NCBI GenBank assembly: GCA_018268835.1
Contig: JAFDVU010000062.1
Span: forward strand, 1-34,765
Reading direction: 5' to 3'
DNA from: Acidobacteriota bacterium
GTDB taxonomy: Bacteria; Acidobacteriota; Terriglobia; Bryobacterales; Bryobacteraceae
DNA length: 34,765 nt
Under the pieces are notes generated by a model that did no database searches, had not been told where the DNA came from, and saw only the letters and a program-made list of their open reading frames with translations. A program made the translations under genes and the position numbers. Below, piece after piece: positions 1-8,025 of this stretch. Within the stretch, counting starts at the first letter, position 1. The number at the start of each line of letters is the position of its first letter.

Positions 1-27
1 GTGTAGAGACCGTAAGTGGAGGACATT

Positions 28-255
28 ATGAATACGGCAATCGCGCGATTGCGCGAAAAAACAGACCGGCAACTCGCAGAACTTATCCGGAGGGAATTCG
101 AGCGCTCCAAGGACCTGGCCCTCGAAGGCTGCTACGCGGAAGCGGAGCGCCGTTACAACCGGGCCCGGGCGCTCCTGACAGTAGCCAATCTCACCGCGCA
201 GGAGCGGGCCGGCATCGAGCGCGTGCTCCTGCTGCCCGCTACCGCCTGCGCGTAG
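28..255 (+). CDS. small helical hypothetical protein (75 aa)
   Basis: No family was recognised. The ATG at 28 is chosen because a GTGGAGGA Shine-Dalgarno stretch lies at 16-23, five bases before it; the in-frame GTG at 16 would place the start inside that site. The product is rich in Arg, Glu, Ala and Leu and reads as two or three amphipathic helices. The segment around residues 35-55 (GCYAEAERRYNRARALL) resembles a single TPR-like helical pair, but one repeat is not enough to assign it. There is no signal peptide or membrane segment. It converges on the BNR-repeat gene with a gap of only three bases, so the two transcripts probably share their ends. Confidence 0.6.
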   Translation: MNTAIARLREKTDRQLAELIRREFERSKDLALEGCYAEAERRYNRARALLTVANLTAQERAGIERVLLLPATACA

Positions 256-258
256 TCC

Positions 259-3200
259 CTACTGCCCCGCCTTCCGGGCGGGTACTTCAACCGCCGGCAC
301 ATTTTCATCGTGAATCAGCTTATTGAAGGCCGCTAGTTCGCTTCCCGTAATTGCGTTCAGCTTCTTCAACTCCGCGTTCACCTGCGTGGCCAGCTCTTCG
401 TACACCATGTACGATTGCTGCGTCGGCTGATTATCCGAACTCTGCACCACGCTGAGCACGTGCGCCAGCTTGTTGTTCAGTTTGATGGGGAAGTTGAGGG
501 GGTCCTCGCTGGCCCGGTTCTTGGTCTGGTAGAGCGCCTCCTCGACTTCGGTCATCTTCTGTATCAGCGCCTTGGCTCCGTCGGCAACCTTTTTCGAGTC
601 GCGCCTGGTGTACGGCTCCAATTGCGCGCGCAATTCGCGGATGCGAATCACCGCGTCGTTGGTCTCCGAAAGCTTGTCGCGCAGTTGCATCGAAAGCGAG
701 AGTTGCCGCGCGTAATCGTCCGGCGTGGTGTCGAGTCTCGGATCCTTGAGGACTTCGAAGCTCTGCGTCAGCGTCTGCCCGCCTGCGGTCAACTTCACCG
801 TGTACTTGCCCGGCGCAGCGCGCGGCCCCATGGTGGACCCGGCCCACAGAATCATGCCGGGGAACGTGGTGGCGTCCGGGTAGCGCAGGTTCCACACAAA
901 CTGATTCAGTCCGGCGTTCGCGGTGAGCCGCGCCGGAGGCGGCATGCGCGGCCCTTCGTCGTCGTCGTCATCTCCGCCCCGGGCGGCCGGCGCGCGCGCC
1001 GCGTCGCGCGTGGAGAACTTGCGCACGCTCTTGCCGGCTGCGTCGAAGAATTCGAGCGTGACCTCGCCTTCCGGCCGGTTCTTCAGCCAGAAGTGCACCA
1101 CCGCTCCGCCCGGCGGGTTCGCCCCCATCGCTCCGCCGGCGCGCCCCCCGCCGCCGAAACGTCCACCGCCGCCGAAGCGGTAGGGGTTCTTCGGCTGGTA
1201 CAGTTTCGCCTCCTCGGTGGGCGCGGTGCCGGGCATGATCTGGTAGAGCAGCGGCAGATCGTCGAAGATCCAGAACGCGCGCCCTTCGGTGGCCACCACA
1301 AGTTCCTGGTCGCGCTTCTGGAACGCCAGGTCGTCGATCGGCGTCACCGGCAGGTTCAGTTGGAACGACCGCCAGTTTTCGCCGTCGTCGAAGGAGATGT
1401 ACATCCCCGTCTCCGTGCCCGCCACCAGCAGCCCCTTGTGATTCGGATCCTCGCGCACCACCCGCGTGAACGCCGTCGCCGGGATGCCGCTGACGATCTT
1501 CTTCCACGTCTTGCCGTAATCGGTGGTCTTGTAGAGGTACGGGCGGAAATCGTCCTGCTGATAATTGGTCGCCGCTACGTACGCCGTGCCCGCGTCGAAC
1601 GGCGACGCCTCGATCGAGTTGATCCGGATCCACTCCGGCATCCCCGGCGGCGTCACGTTGTCCCACTTCTTGCCGCCGTCCCGCGTCACGTGTACCAGCC
1701 CGTCGTCGCTCCCTACCCAGATCACCCCCGCGGTCACGGGCGATTCCATCAGAGTGAAGATCGTGCAGTAGTACTCCACGCTGGTGTTGTCCTGCGTGAT
1801 CGGCCCGCCCGAGGAGCCCATCTTCGATTTGTCGTTGCGCGTAAGGTCCGGACTGATCGCCTCCCAGCTCTGTCCCTCGTTGGTGGTCTTGAGCAGCACC
1901 TGCGAGCCGATGTACAGCGTCTTCGGATCGTGCGGCGAAAACGCGATCGGGAAGCTCCACTGGAAGCGGTACTTCATCGCCTCCACGCCGTAGCCCATGG
2001 TGTTGTCCGGCCACGCGTTGATGTTGCGCATCTGTCCCGTGCGCTTGTCCTGCCGGGTGAGCAGCCCGTCGTAGGAGCCGGCGTAGACGATCTGCGAATT
2101 GCGCGGATCGGGCGCGATCCAGCCGCTCTCGCCGCCGCCCACATCGTACCAGTCGGCTTGCGTGATGCCCCCTCCCGCGGTGCGGCTCGCGGTGCGCACC
2201 GTGGTGTTGTCCTGCTGCGCGCCGTAAATGTTGTACGGGAAGTCGTTGTCCAGCGCCACCCGGTAGAACTGCGCCGTGGGCTGGTTCATGATGCTGCTCC
2301 ACGTGTGGCCGCCGTCGTTGGAAATATTGGCCCCGCCGTCGTTGCCCTCGATCATGCGCTCCGGATCGTTGGGCGCGATCCACAGCGCGTGATTGTCGCC
2401 GTGCGGCGGCTGGATGTTGGTGAACGTCCTCCCCCCGTCGATCGACTTGTGGAAGCCCACGTTGAGCGCGTACACCGTGTCCTCGTTCTGCGGGTCCGCG
2501 AAGATGTGCGAGTAGTACCACGCGCGCTGCCGCAGGATGTTCTGCTGGTTCACCCTCGTCCACGTCTTGCCCGCGTTGTCCGACCGGAACAGCCCGCCGT
2601 CGGCCGCTTCCACCAGCGCCCACACGCGCTCCGGATTGGCCGGAGACACCGTCACCCCGATGCGCCCCAGCACGCCCTTGGGCAGTCCCGGCGCGCGCGA
2701 AATCTCGGTCCAGGTATCGCCGCCGTCGGTGGATTTGAACAGGCCGCTGCCCGGCCCGCCGCTATCCATGCGCCACGGCTTGCGGCTGATTTCCCAGAAC
2801 GTCGCGTAGATCACCCGCGGGTTCGAAGGATCCAGCGCCAGGTCCACCGCGCCCGCCGTATTGCTGCGCTTCAAAACCTGCTTCCACGTGGCCCCGCCGT
2901 CCGTCGTGCGGTACACGCCGCGCATTTCGTTCGGCCCCCACAGGTGCCCCAGCGCCGCCACGTACACAATGTCCGGATTCTTCGGATGGATGCGCACCGC
3001 GCCGATGTGGTACGTGTCCTGCAATCCGACGTTCTTCCACGTGCGGCCGCCGTCGAGCGATTTGTAGACGCCGTCGCCGTGCGTCGCGTTGCCGCGCACG
3101 CAGGCTTCCCCCATTCCCGCGTAGACCACGTTCGGATCCGACTCCGCCACCGCGATCGCGCCCACGCCGCCGGTCTTGAACTGCCCGTCGGACATCGGCG

Positions 3201-3417
3201 CCCACGAGTTGCCGCCATCGGTGGTCTTGAACACGCCGCCGCCCACCGCACCGAAGTAGTAAACGTCCGGTTGCGAGGCCACTCCCGCGACCGCCACCAC
3301 GCGTCCGCCCCGGAATGGGCCGACCTGCCGGTAGCGCAGGGTGGAAAGCAGATCCGCCTGCTGAGCCGAAATCAGCAGCGGAAAAACGAGTAACGATGCG
3401 AGCCGCAAGCGTTGCAT
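259..3417 (-). CDS. secreted VPS10/BNR-repeat beta-propeller protein (paralog 1)
   Basis: A large extracytoplasmic protein of the sortilin-like (VPS10/BNR, 'glycosyl hydrolase BNR repeat') type common in Acidobacteria; its substrate is unknown. A Sec signal peptide (RLRLASLLVFPLLISAQ) leads into about 750 residues with eleven Asp-box-like motifs (TTDGGNSW, SLDGGRTW, STDGGDTW, TRDGGKKW and others), as expected for beta-propeller blades. A Gly-rich linker lies near residues 745-760 and an acidic DDDDDEG patch near 815. The C-terminal ~200 residues combine a FlgD/Fn3-like beta segment with helical sequence. ATG 3417 is preferred over ATG 3429: AGAG precedes it and the signal peptide is then of normal length, but both are possible. 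It lies 36 bp downstream of the methyltransferase gene on the same strand and is probably co-transcribed. The protein at 30284-33556 is a clear paralog. Confidence 0.85.
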   Translation of the reverse strand: MQRLRLASLLVFPLLISAQQADLLSTLRYRQVGPFRGGRVVAVAGVASQPDVYYFGAVGGGVFKTTDGGNSWAPMSDGQFKTGGVGAIAVAESDPNVVYAGMGEACVRGNATHGDGVYKSLDGGRTWKNVGLQDTYHIGAVRIHPKNPDIVYVAALGHLWGPNEMRGVYRTTDGGATWKQVLKRSNTAGAVDLALDPSNPRVIYATFWEISRKPWRMDSGGPGSGLFKSTDGGDTWTEISRAPGLPKGVLGRIGVTVSPANPERVWALVEAADGGLFRSDNAGKTWTRVNQQNILRQRAWYYSHIFADPQNEDTVYALNVGFHKSIDGGRTFTNIQPPHGDNHALWIAPNDPERMIEGNDGGANISNDGGHTWSSIMNQPTAQFYRVALDNDFPYNIYGAQQDNTTVRTASRTAGGGITQADWYDVGGGESGWIAPDPRNSQIVYAGSYDGLLTRQDKRTGQMRNINAWPDNTMGYGVEAMKYRFQWSFPIAFSPHDPKTLYIGSQVLLKTTNEGQSWEAISPDLTRNDKSKMGSSGGPITQDNTSVEYYCTIFTLMESPVTAGVIWVGSDDGLVHVTRDGGKKWDNVTPPGMPEWIRINSIEASPFDAGTAYVAATNYQQDDFRPYLYKTTDYGKTWKKIVSGIPATAFTRVVREDPNHKGLLVAGTETGMYISFDDGENWRSFQLNLPVTPIDDLAFQKRDQELVVATEGRAFWIFDDLPLLYQIMPGTAPTEEAKLYQPKNPYRFGGGGRFGGGGRAGGAMGANPPGGAVVHFWLKNRPEGEVTLEFFDAAGKSVRKFSTRDAARAPAARGGDDDDDEGPRMPPPARLTANAGLNQFVWNLRYPDATTFPGMILWAGSTMGPRAAPGKYTVKLTAGGQTLTQSFEVLKDPRLDTTPDDYARQLSLSMQLRDKLSETNDAVIRIRELRAQLEPYTRRDSKKVADGAKALIQKMTEVEEALYQTKNRASEDPLNFPIKLNNKLAHVLSVVQSSDNQPTQQSYMVYEELATQVNAELKKLNAITGSELAAFNKLIHDENVPAVEVPARKAGQ

Positions 3418-3453
3418 ATGACTCTGCATCGTATCAAATACGAACCGGACCGG

Positions 3454-4248
3454 TCAGTCCTTCTGCGCCGCGATCCGCTCCAGACGGGCCTTCTGCAAAC
3501 CCCAGTCCGAAGTGTCGTCGCGGTTCTCATAGCAGAGGACGCGCAGGTCGCTGAACCCCGCGAGCAACACGTTGCGCGGCCCCTTGCCCGAAGGGTCGCC
3601 GAAGCCTTCGATCACCAGCAACCCGCCCGGCTTGAGCGAATCCATCACCCGCTTGCGATACGCCGCGTCGGCCAGGTTGGTGAACGCAAAAGTCTCCACG
3701 ATGAGGTCCCACTGCGCGATGCCGTAATCGAACTCGTCGTGGCTCGCTGTGACGGTCTTCAGCTTGAGCCCGGCGCGCGCCGCTGCGGCGTTGGCGGCCG
3801 CCATGCCGTCTTCGGAAATATCGTAGCCCGTGACCTCCCACCCGGCGGTGGCCAGAAACAGCGAGTTGCGCCCCTGCCCCATCGCGACATCCAGCGCCCG
3901 CCCCGGCTTGCGGCCCTCCACCATGCGCGCCAGGAACTGGCTCGCGGCGGTGCGGAACGGCGGCGCCTCCATGCGGTAGATCCGGTCGAAGTGCAGCGCG
4001 GCGAATTCGCGCGGCATCTCCGCCATGCGCTTGCGCAGCACGCCGATGCGGCGCGCGGCCTCGGGCGCTTCCACACCCGTGCCTTTCAGCCTGGCTTCGT
4101 AGGCGGCTTGCACCGCCGGCGGCGCGAACGTGCCGGTGTAGGTCTTATACCAGGAAACGAAATCGCGAAAGACTTCGTCGTCGGAGGGCGTTCCGCCGGC
4201 GATGAGCAGGCCGGCCGATGCGGCGAGTACCGCAAGAAAACGGGTCAT
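3454..4248 (-). CDS. class I SAM-dependent methyltransferase with signal peptide
   Basis: This reads as a class I (Rossmann) S-adenosylmethionine methyltransferase of 264 residues. Motif I is ALDVAMGQGRNSLFLA with the GxGxN glycine loop near residues 118-133, followed by an acidic residue ending strand 2 (GYDIS). This resembles the TehB/UbiE-like fold of Methyltransf_25 families. The catalytic domain is preceded by about 100 residues of helical sequence and by an N-terminal hydrophobic stretch (FLAVLAASAGLLIAGG) that looks like a signal peptide or lipoprotein-like leader without a lipobox Cys. An exported SAM enzyme would be odd, since SAM is cytoplasmic, so the leader may instead be a membrane anchor. 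The substrate cannot be told. It precedes BNR paralog 1 on the same strand and follows rfbD with a 68 bp gap. Confidence 0.75.
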   Translation of the reverse strand: MTRFLAVLAASAGLLIAGGTPSDDEVFRDFVSWYKTYTGTFAPPAVQAAYEARLKGTGVEAPEAARRIGVLRKRMAEMPREFAALHFDRIYRMEAPPFRTAASQFLARMVEGRKPGRALDVAMGQGRNSLFLATAGWEVTGYDISEDGMAAANAAAARAGLKLKTVTASHDEFDYGIAQWDLIVETFAFTNLADAAYRKRVMDSLKPGGLLVIEGFGDPSGKGPRNVLLAGFSDLRVLCYENRDDTSDWGLQKARLERIAAQKD

Positions 4249-4316
4249 GCATTTTCAGACACCACCATCCCGATTTAGTTCCCGGCCCGCACCCTACCCT
4301 TGTGTCCCCGGGCAAC

Positions 4317-5189
4317 TCAGCCCCGTTTGGCCCGCAACTCGAAGTATTCCGCGATCGCCGCCGGCAGCGGAGGCATCGGCGCCACTCCCACGCGTTCCAT
4401 CTTCGCGTTGGACAGCGCCGAGTACTTCGGACGCCGCGCCGGCGTGCGGTACTCGCGCTCGTTGGTCGCGTGCAGCGACGGCTTCAGCCCCGCCGCGTCG
4501 AAGATCAGGCGCGCGAAGTCGAACCACGTCACCGGCGCGCCGCCGCCCACGTGAAACACGCCGCTGCGCCCCCCGTCCACCAGGTCCACCGTGCGCGAAG
4601 CCAATGCCGGCGCGAATGTCGGCGAGGCCACGTGATCCTCCACCACCCGGATCGGATTGGGCGACTGCGCCAGCCGCAGCATGAGTTCGACGAAGTTGCC
4701 GCGCGCCGTGCCGTGTCCCCCGGGACCGAACACACCCGACGTACGCACGATCAACGCCCGCTCCAGGTACGCCTGCGCATACAACTCCCCGGCCAGTTTC
4801 GATACCGCGTACGCGCCCAGCGGATGCGTGGGATCGTCCTCCACGTACGGATGCCGCGCCACGCCGTCGAACACATAATCGGTCGAAAAGTGGACCAGTT
4901 GCGCGTCCACCTGCCGGCAAGCCAGCGCCAGGTTGCGCACCGCCAGCGCATTCACCTGGTACGCCGCCTGCGGTTCCTTCTCCGCCACGTCCACCTGGTT
5001 GTACGCCGCCGCGTTGAAAACCACCTGGGCGTCGAAACCCGCCAGCGCGTTCTCCACCGCCGCCGGATCGGTGATGTCCACCTGCGCGCGGTCCCAGGCT
5101 ACCACCTGGTATCCGCGTGTTTCCAACTCGCGTACCAACTCCTGGCCCAACTGGCCCGCCGCTCCGAACACCGCCGCACGTCTGCTCAT
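4317..5189 (-). CDS. rfbD: dTDP-4-dehydrorhamnose reductase
   Basis: RfbD/RmlD catalyses the last step of dTDP-L-rhamnose synthesis: NAD(P)H-dependent reduction of dTDP-4-keto-L-rhamnose in the cytoplasm, for cell-surface polysaccharide. The 290-residue length is normal. The N-terminal nucleotide-binding loop GAAGQLGQEL (GxxGxxG), the conserved FSTDYVFDG segment, the catalytic YAVSK (YxxxK) and the downstream GEL helix are all visible. The ATG at 5189 gives the usual family N-terminus; an upstream in-frame start at 5222 would only add 11 unrelated residues. The other rml genes are not in the window, so this copy is detached from a complete rfb cluster. It is divergent from the winged-helix regulator at 5313. 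Confidence 0.92.
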   Translation of the reverse strand: MSRRAAVFGAAGQLGQELVRELETRGYQVVAWDRAQVDITDPAAVENALAGFDAQVVFNAAAYNQVDVAEKEPQAAYQVNALAVRNLALACRQVDAQLVHFSTDYVFDGVARHPYVEDDPTHPLGAYAVSKLAGELYAQAYLERALIVRTSGVFGPGGHGTARGNFVELMLRLAQSPNPIRVVEDHVASPTFAPALASRTVDLVDGGRSGVFHVGGGAPVTWFDFARLIFDAAGLKPSLHATNEREYRTPARRPKYSALSNAKMERVGVAPMPPLPAAIAEYFELRAKRG

Positions 5190-5272
5190 AGAATCACCAC
5201 GATAGCGCAACCCCGGTTCCACGGCATTTCTCCGCGAACGCGCGATCGCTTACCAAAGCGAAAATTGCCGGA

Positions 5273-5281
5273 TGTTATACT
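5273..5281 (+). promoter_or_regulatory. extended -10 promoter of the wHTH-LamG gene
   Basis: TGTTATACT fits the extended -10 pattern TGnTATAAT with one mismatch. No good -35 hexamer is seen 16-18 bp upstream, which is normal for extended -10 promoters. Transcription would begin near 5288, about 25 bases before the ATG at 5313. The leader has no clear Shine-Dalgarno sequence. Confidence 0.45.
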
Positions 5282-5312
5282 TTTCACTTCGGGCATCCCG
5301 CCCCTCCGCCTC

Positions 5313-7001
5313 ATGTCACCCCGACCCCTGCGGGAGTACCGGTTCTCGAAGTTCTCCGTCCGCCCCGAATCTCTCAGCCTTCGCTGCCGCGGCGAGGAAC
5401 GGCACCTCGAGCCGGCATCCTTCGCCGCGCTCGTGTACCTGATCGAGCACCGCGACCGGGTAGTGCCCCAGGACGAACTCATCGCCGCCGTGTCGCCAAA
5501 AGCCGCGCTCTCCGGCGACGCCCTCGCCGCCTGCATCGCGGAAATCCGCGCGGCCCTGGACGATTCCGCCGACCCGCCGATCGTCAGCCAGCTGCCCGAT
5601 GCCGGCTACCGGTTCTCCGCCGCGATAACCGAAGTGCCGCCCCCGGCCACGCGCCGCCGTCCCTGGCTCCTGCCTCTGGGCGTGCTCGCCTGCCTGGCGC
5701 CGGCTTGCTGGCTCGCCTGGTGGTTCTGGCCTGTCGATATTCACGAGGTCGGCTGGTGGCGCTTCGCCGGTTCCTCCCCGGCGGTGGAGGATTCCTCCGG
5801 CCGCGAAAACACCGGGCGCCTTCACGGCGACGCCCAACGCATCGCTGAAGGTCCCGCCGGCCACGCCCTGCGCCTCAGCGGCAACGCCCACGTCTCCGGC
5901 GAATCCGCCGGCGTGGGCTTCCCGCAAAAGGACGCCTCGTTCACCATCACCGCCTGGGTACGGCCACGCGCCGGGGCACCCGCTGGCACCATATTCCAAT
6001 TCGGCTCCCGCGGCGGACCCCGTTCGAACGCCCGGCTCTATCTCGCCGATTCCGGCGCCGGCTGCCTGGCATTGGGCCAGGCAGGCGATTCTGCCTGCAG
6101 CGCGCGCAGCCTCGCCGACGGCGGCTGGCACTATCTCGCCGGCAGCTACGACGCCCGCGCCGGAGTGCTCGTGCTCTACGTGGATGGCACCGAATCCGCG
6201 CGGCGCTCCTCCGCCGGCCCGGCCGACCTCGCAACCGGCACGCCCTGGACCATCGGCGCCGCCCCAGCCTACTCCGGCGACCTGGCCGACGTACGGCTCT
6301 TCGACGGCGCGCTCTCCCACCCGCGGATCGCCGCCCTCGACGAGTGTACCCTCTCCAACCTCACCCGCCTTCCCGGCAGCGGGCAAGCCTACGCGTTGCC
6401 CCTGTTCCGGACCGCCATGGCGAGACTCCCCGCGCCGGAAACCGGCGGCGCCGCGCTTGCCTACGCCGGACCCGGCAACGCCGGCCTCGAGTTCGGCTAC
6501 TCCGAAGGCGCCTGCTCGCTGGCCTCGCTCGAAGGCGTGGCCCTGCAGGAAGACCTGCGCATCGGCGTGGACCTGCTACTGCCTCCCCAGACCGCGGCCG
6601 GCCCCTTCTTCCACGCCCGCCGCGTGGCGCCCGGCGATTCCATCCAGGCCCCCGGCTCCGGCGGCGTGTGGGTTCGGCTGGATGCCGGCGGGAAAATCAC
6701 CGTCGAAGCTCTGGCGCACCGCGAAAACAGCCCCGTCGAGCCGCTTGCCACCGGATTGGCGCCCCAACCCGCGAACAGCTCCGGATGGCGCCACCTGGAA
6801 GCCGAAATGCGCGGCGGCAAGATGCGCGTATGGGTGGACGGCGTCGCCGTCCGGCTGTCCCCTCCCGGCGCGGCAGCCGGCGAAGTCATCCCCATCGCCA
6901 CCAAAATCGAAACCGCCGACGGCATCGCAGTCCGCGCGCCGGCGCACCCCACCGGAGCCATCCTTGTGCGCAACATCACCGTGCGCGATGAGGTTCAGTA
7001 A
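5313..7001 (+). CDS. membrane-anchored winged-helix regulator with LamG-like extracytoplasmic domain
   Basis: A 562-residue protein with ToxR/CadC-like topology. Residues 1-105 read as an OmpR/PhoB-type winged helix (Trans_reg_C): strand-rich start, LEPASFAALVYLIEHRDRVV, a recognition-helix region around 70-82, and the wing PDAGYRFSA. Residues 117-140 are a Trp-rich membrane segment preceded by RRR, which puts the DNA-binding part in the cytoplasm. Residues 145-340 look like a concanavalin-A-like LamG_3 domain (FTITAWVRP, WHYLAGSYD, LVLYVDG, SGDLADVRLFDGALS). Residues 375-562 form a second beta-rich domain. The reading frame is open upstream to 4218, but that part lies antisense to rfbD; the ATG at 5313 starts the recognisable domain. 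A one-component regulator sensing a surface or extracellular ligand, possibly a glycan, is inferred. No target gene is identified. Confidence 0.8.
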   Translation: MSPRPLREYRFSKFSVRPESLSLRCRGEERHLEPASFAALVYLIEHRDRVVPQDELIAAVSPKAALSGDALAACIAEIRAALDDSADPPIVSQLPDAGYRFSAAITEVPPPATRRRPWLLPLGVLACLAPACWLAWWFWPVDIHEVGWWRFAGSSPAVEDSSGRENTGRLHGDAQRIAEGPAGHALRLSGNAHVSGESAGVGFPQKDASFTITAWVRPRAGAPAGTIFQFGSRGGPRSNARLYLADSGAGCLALGQAGDSACSARSLADGGWHYLAGSYDARAGVLVLYVDGTESARRSSAGPADLATGTPWTIGAAPAYSGDLADVRLFDGALSHPRIAALDECTLSNLTRLPGSGQAYALPLFRTAMARLPAPETGGAALAYAGPGNAGLEFGYSEGACSLASLEGVALQEDLRIGVDLLLPPQTAAGPFFHARRVAPGDSIQAPGSGGVWVRLDAGGKITVEALAHRENSPVEPLATGLAPQPANSSGWRHLEAEMRGGKMRVWVDGVAVRLSPPGAAAGEVIPIATKIETADGIAVRAPAHPTGAILVRNITVRDEVQ

Positions 7002-7107
7002 TCCGGCTCGGAATGTCGGGAATCCCCACACTCCGGCGAGAACACCTCGATTTTGTAACCACCAAACGTCCAGATGCGTTATTGTAAATAGGACAAAGGG
7101 GGTTACG

Positions 7108-7239
7108 ATGCGCCGAATGATTCATCGCGACCTGATGCGCGGGCATAACGCGCAGCGCGCGGCCATCGTTTTGCTGGCCGGCCTACTTTCCATACTTGTG
7201 GTGAGCGTCCTGCATGGGGTTCTGTCGCTGCCCACCTGA
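7108..7239 (+). CDS. 43-residue single-pass membrane peptide
   Basis: A short frame preceded by AAAGGGGG at 7095-7102, a good ribosome binding site five bases from the ATG. The product has a basic N-terminus (RRMIHRDLMRGHNAQR) followed by one hydrophobic helix (AAIVLLAGLLSILVVSVL), so N-in, C-out topology is expected. The upstream 100 bp are AT-richer than the surroundings. Its last 57 bases overlap the 3' end of the PilZ gene on the other strand. No family was recognised. It could be a real small protein or a chance frame; the ribosome binding site and clean helix favour the former. Confidence 0.45.
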   Translation: MRRMIHRDLMRGHNAQRAAIVLLAGLLSILVVSVLHGVLSLPT

Positions 7240-7548
7240 GGGCTCTTCCCGGAAACCTTCCAGCGCCGCCGCCAGCTCCGCCAGCCCGCTGAGCGCGTGC
7301 TCCAGTTCGATCCCCGCGTACCACATGCCGCCCTCCTCCCGGCTGTATATCACTTCTCCCAACAGAATCGAGTCTTCGAGCGTGACCTTGAGCGCGGTCC
7401 CCGTAGCCAGTGGTTCGGCGACCTCCAGCCCGAGTCCCCGCCCGGAAGCGTTGCGGACTCTGGCGCACATGTGGATGTCCGGCGTTCCGAAGACTGTCAC
7501 GGCAACCGGTTGATCGGTCTGGAAGCGGGACTCCCGCCGCTGGTTCAT
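7183..7548 (-). CDS. PilZ-domain protein (c-di-GMP receptor candidate)
   Basis: A 121-residue protein made almost entirely of one PilZ domain. The N-terminal RRESR matches the RxxxR c-di-GMP-binding motif, and NASGRGLGLEV supplies the D/NxSxxG second motif about 30 residues later. The WYAGIEL segment is typical of the last PilZ strands. Both ligand motifs are intact, so binding of cyclic di-GMP is expected from family knowledge; the downstream target is unknown. It is the last gene of the leftward LysR -> zinc-ribbon -> PilZ run, with a 42 bp gap from the zinc-ribbon gene. The C-terminal tail (about residue 100 onward) is polar and disordered. Confidence 0.8.
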   Translation of the reverse strand: MNQRRESRFQTDQPVAVTVFGTPDIHMCARVRNASGRGLGLEVAEPLATGTALKVTLEDSILLGEVIYSREEGGMWYAGIELEHALSGLAELAAALEGFREEPSGGQRQNPMQDAHHKYGK

Positions 7549-7590
7549 GCTAACTTTATCGGCGGAAATCCTGCGATCTGTAGAGTTCCG

Positions 7591-8025
7591 TCACCCTACT
7601 CGGGTGAACACGAGCGCAATCGCCGTCAACGTGAGCACCACCAGTGCCGCCAGGATGCCCTTGCGGCGCGCCGGCGTCAGCCACGCCAACAGCCCCGTGC
7701 CGTCCTCATCGCCCGTCATGGCCCGCAGCAGCCGCCGCTGTGCCGTCCCCGGAAGACTGCGCATCGCGCGGGCGATCTCGCGCCGCCCCCGCCGGTCCGC
7801 TATCAGGATCGTCGCCGAATTGGCCCCGTTGGTAGACTTGAGCAGGCGCGTGCGCAGAGGAACCGGCACCTCCTCCACACTGCGGAACATGCGTTCCTTG
7901 CCCCCGGAGGAGATCAGCACCGCCGACGTCTGAAACGTGCCCCGGATCCGCGGATTGGCCTCGCCGCAGCGCGGGCACTTCGCGCGTGAGTTCCCGTACT
8001 CGGTCCGGCAGCGAGGGCATTTCAT
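7591..8025 (-). CDS. zinc-ribbon protein with C-terminal membrane anchor
   Basis: The first 22 residues carry two CxxC knuckles (MKCPRCRTEY and CPRCGEANP), a rubredoxin-type zinc ribbon. The middle ~90 residues are basic and polar with no recognised domain. The last 25 residues (GILAALVVLTLTAIALVFTRV) form one membrane helix, giving a tail-anchored topology with the ribbon in the cytoplasm. The start ATG overlaps the TGA of the upstream LysR gene in an ATGA junction at 8022-8025, which strongly suggests translational coupling. Function is unknown; a scaffold or regulator at the membrane acting with the neighbouring PilZ protein is only a guess. Confidence 0.75.
   Translation of the reverse strand: MKCPRCRTEYGNSRAKCPRCGEANPRIRGTFQTSAVLISSGGKERMFRSVEEVPVPLRTRLLKSTNGANSATILIADRRGRREIARAMRSLPGTAQRRLLRAMTGDEDGTGLLAWLTPARRKGILAALVVLTLTAIALVFTRVG

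Noticed and set aside
415..3393. 992-codon open frame antisense to BNR paralog 1
   Set aside because: It is a mirror of the codon bias in a GC-rich gene. The translation is Arg/His/Val-rich without domains, while the opposite strand has a signal peptide and BNR repeats.
4218..5312. Upstream extension of the wHTH-LamG reading frame
   Set aside because: It is antisense to rfbD and has no recognisable domain; the regulator's domain starts at the ATG at 5313.
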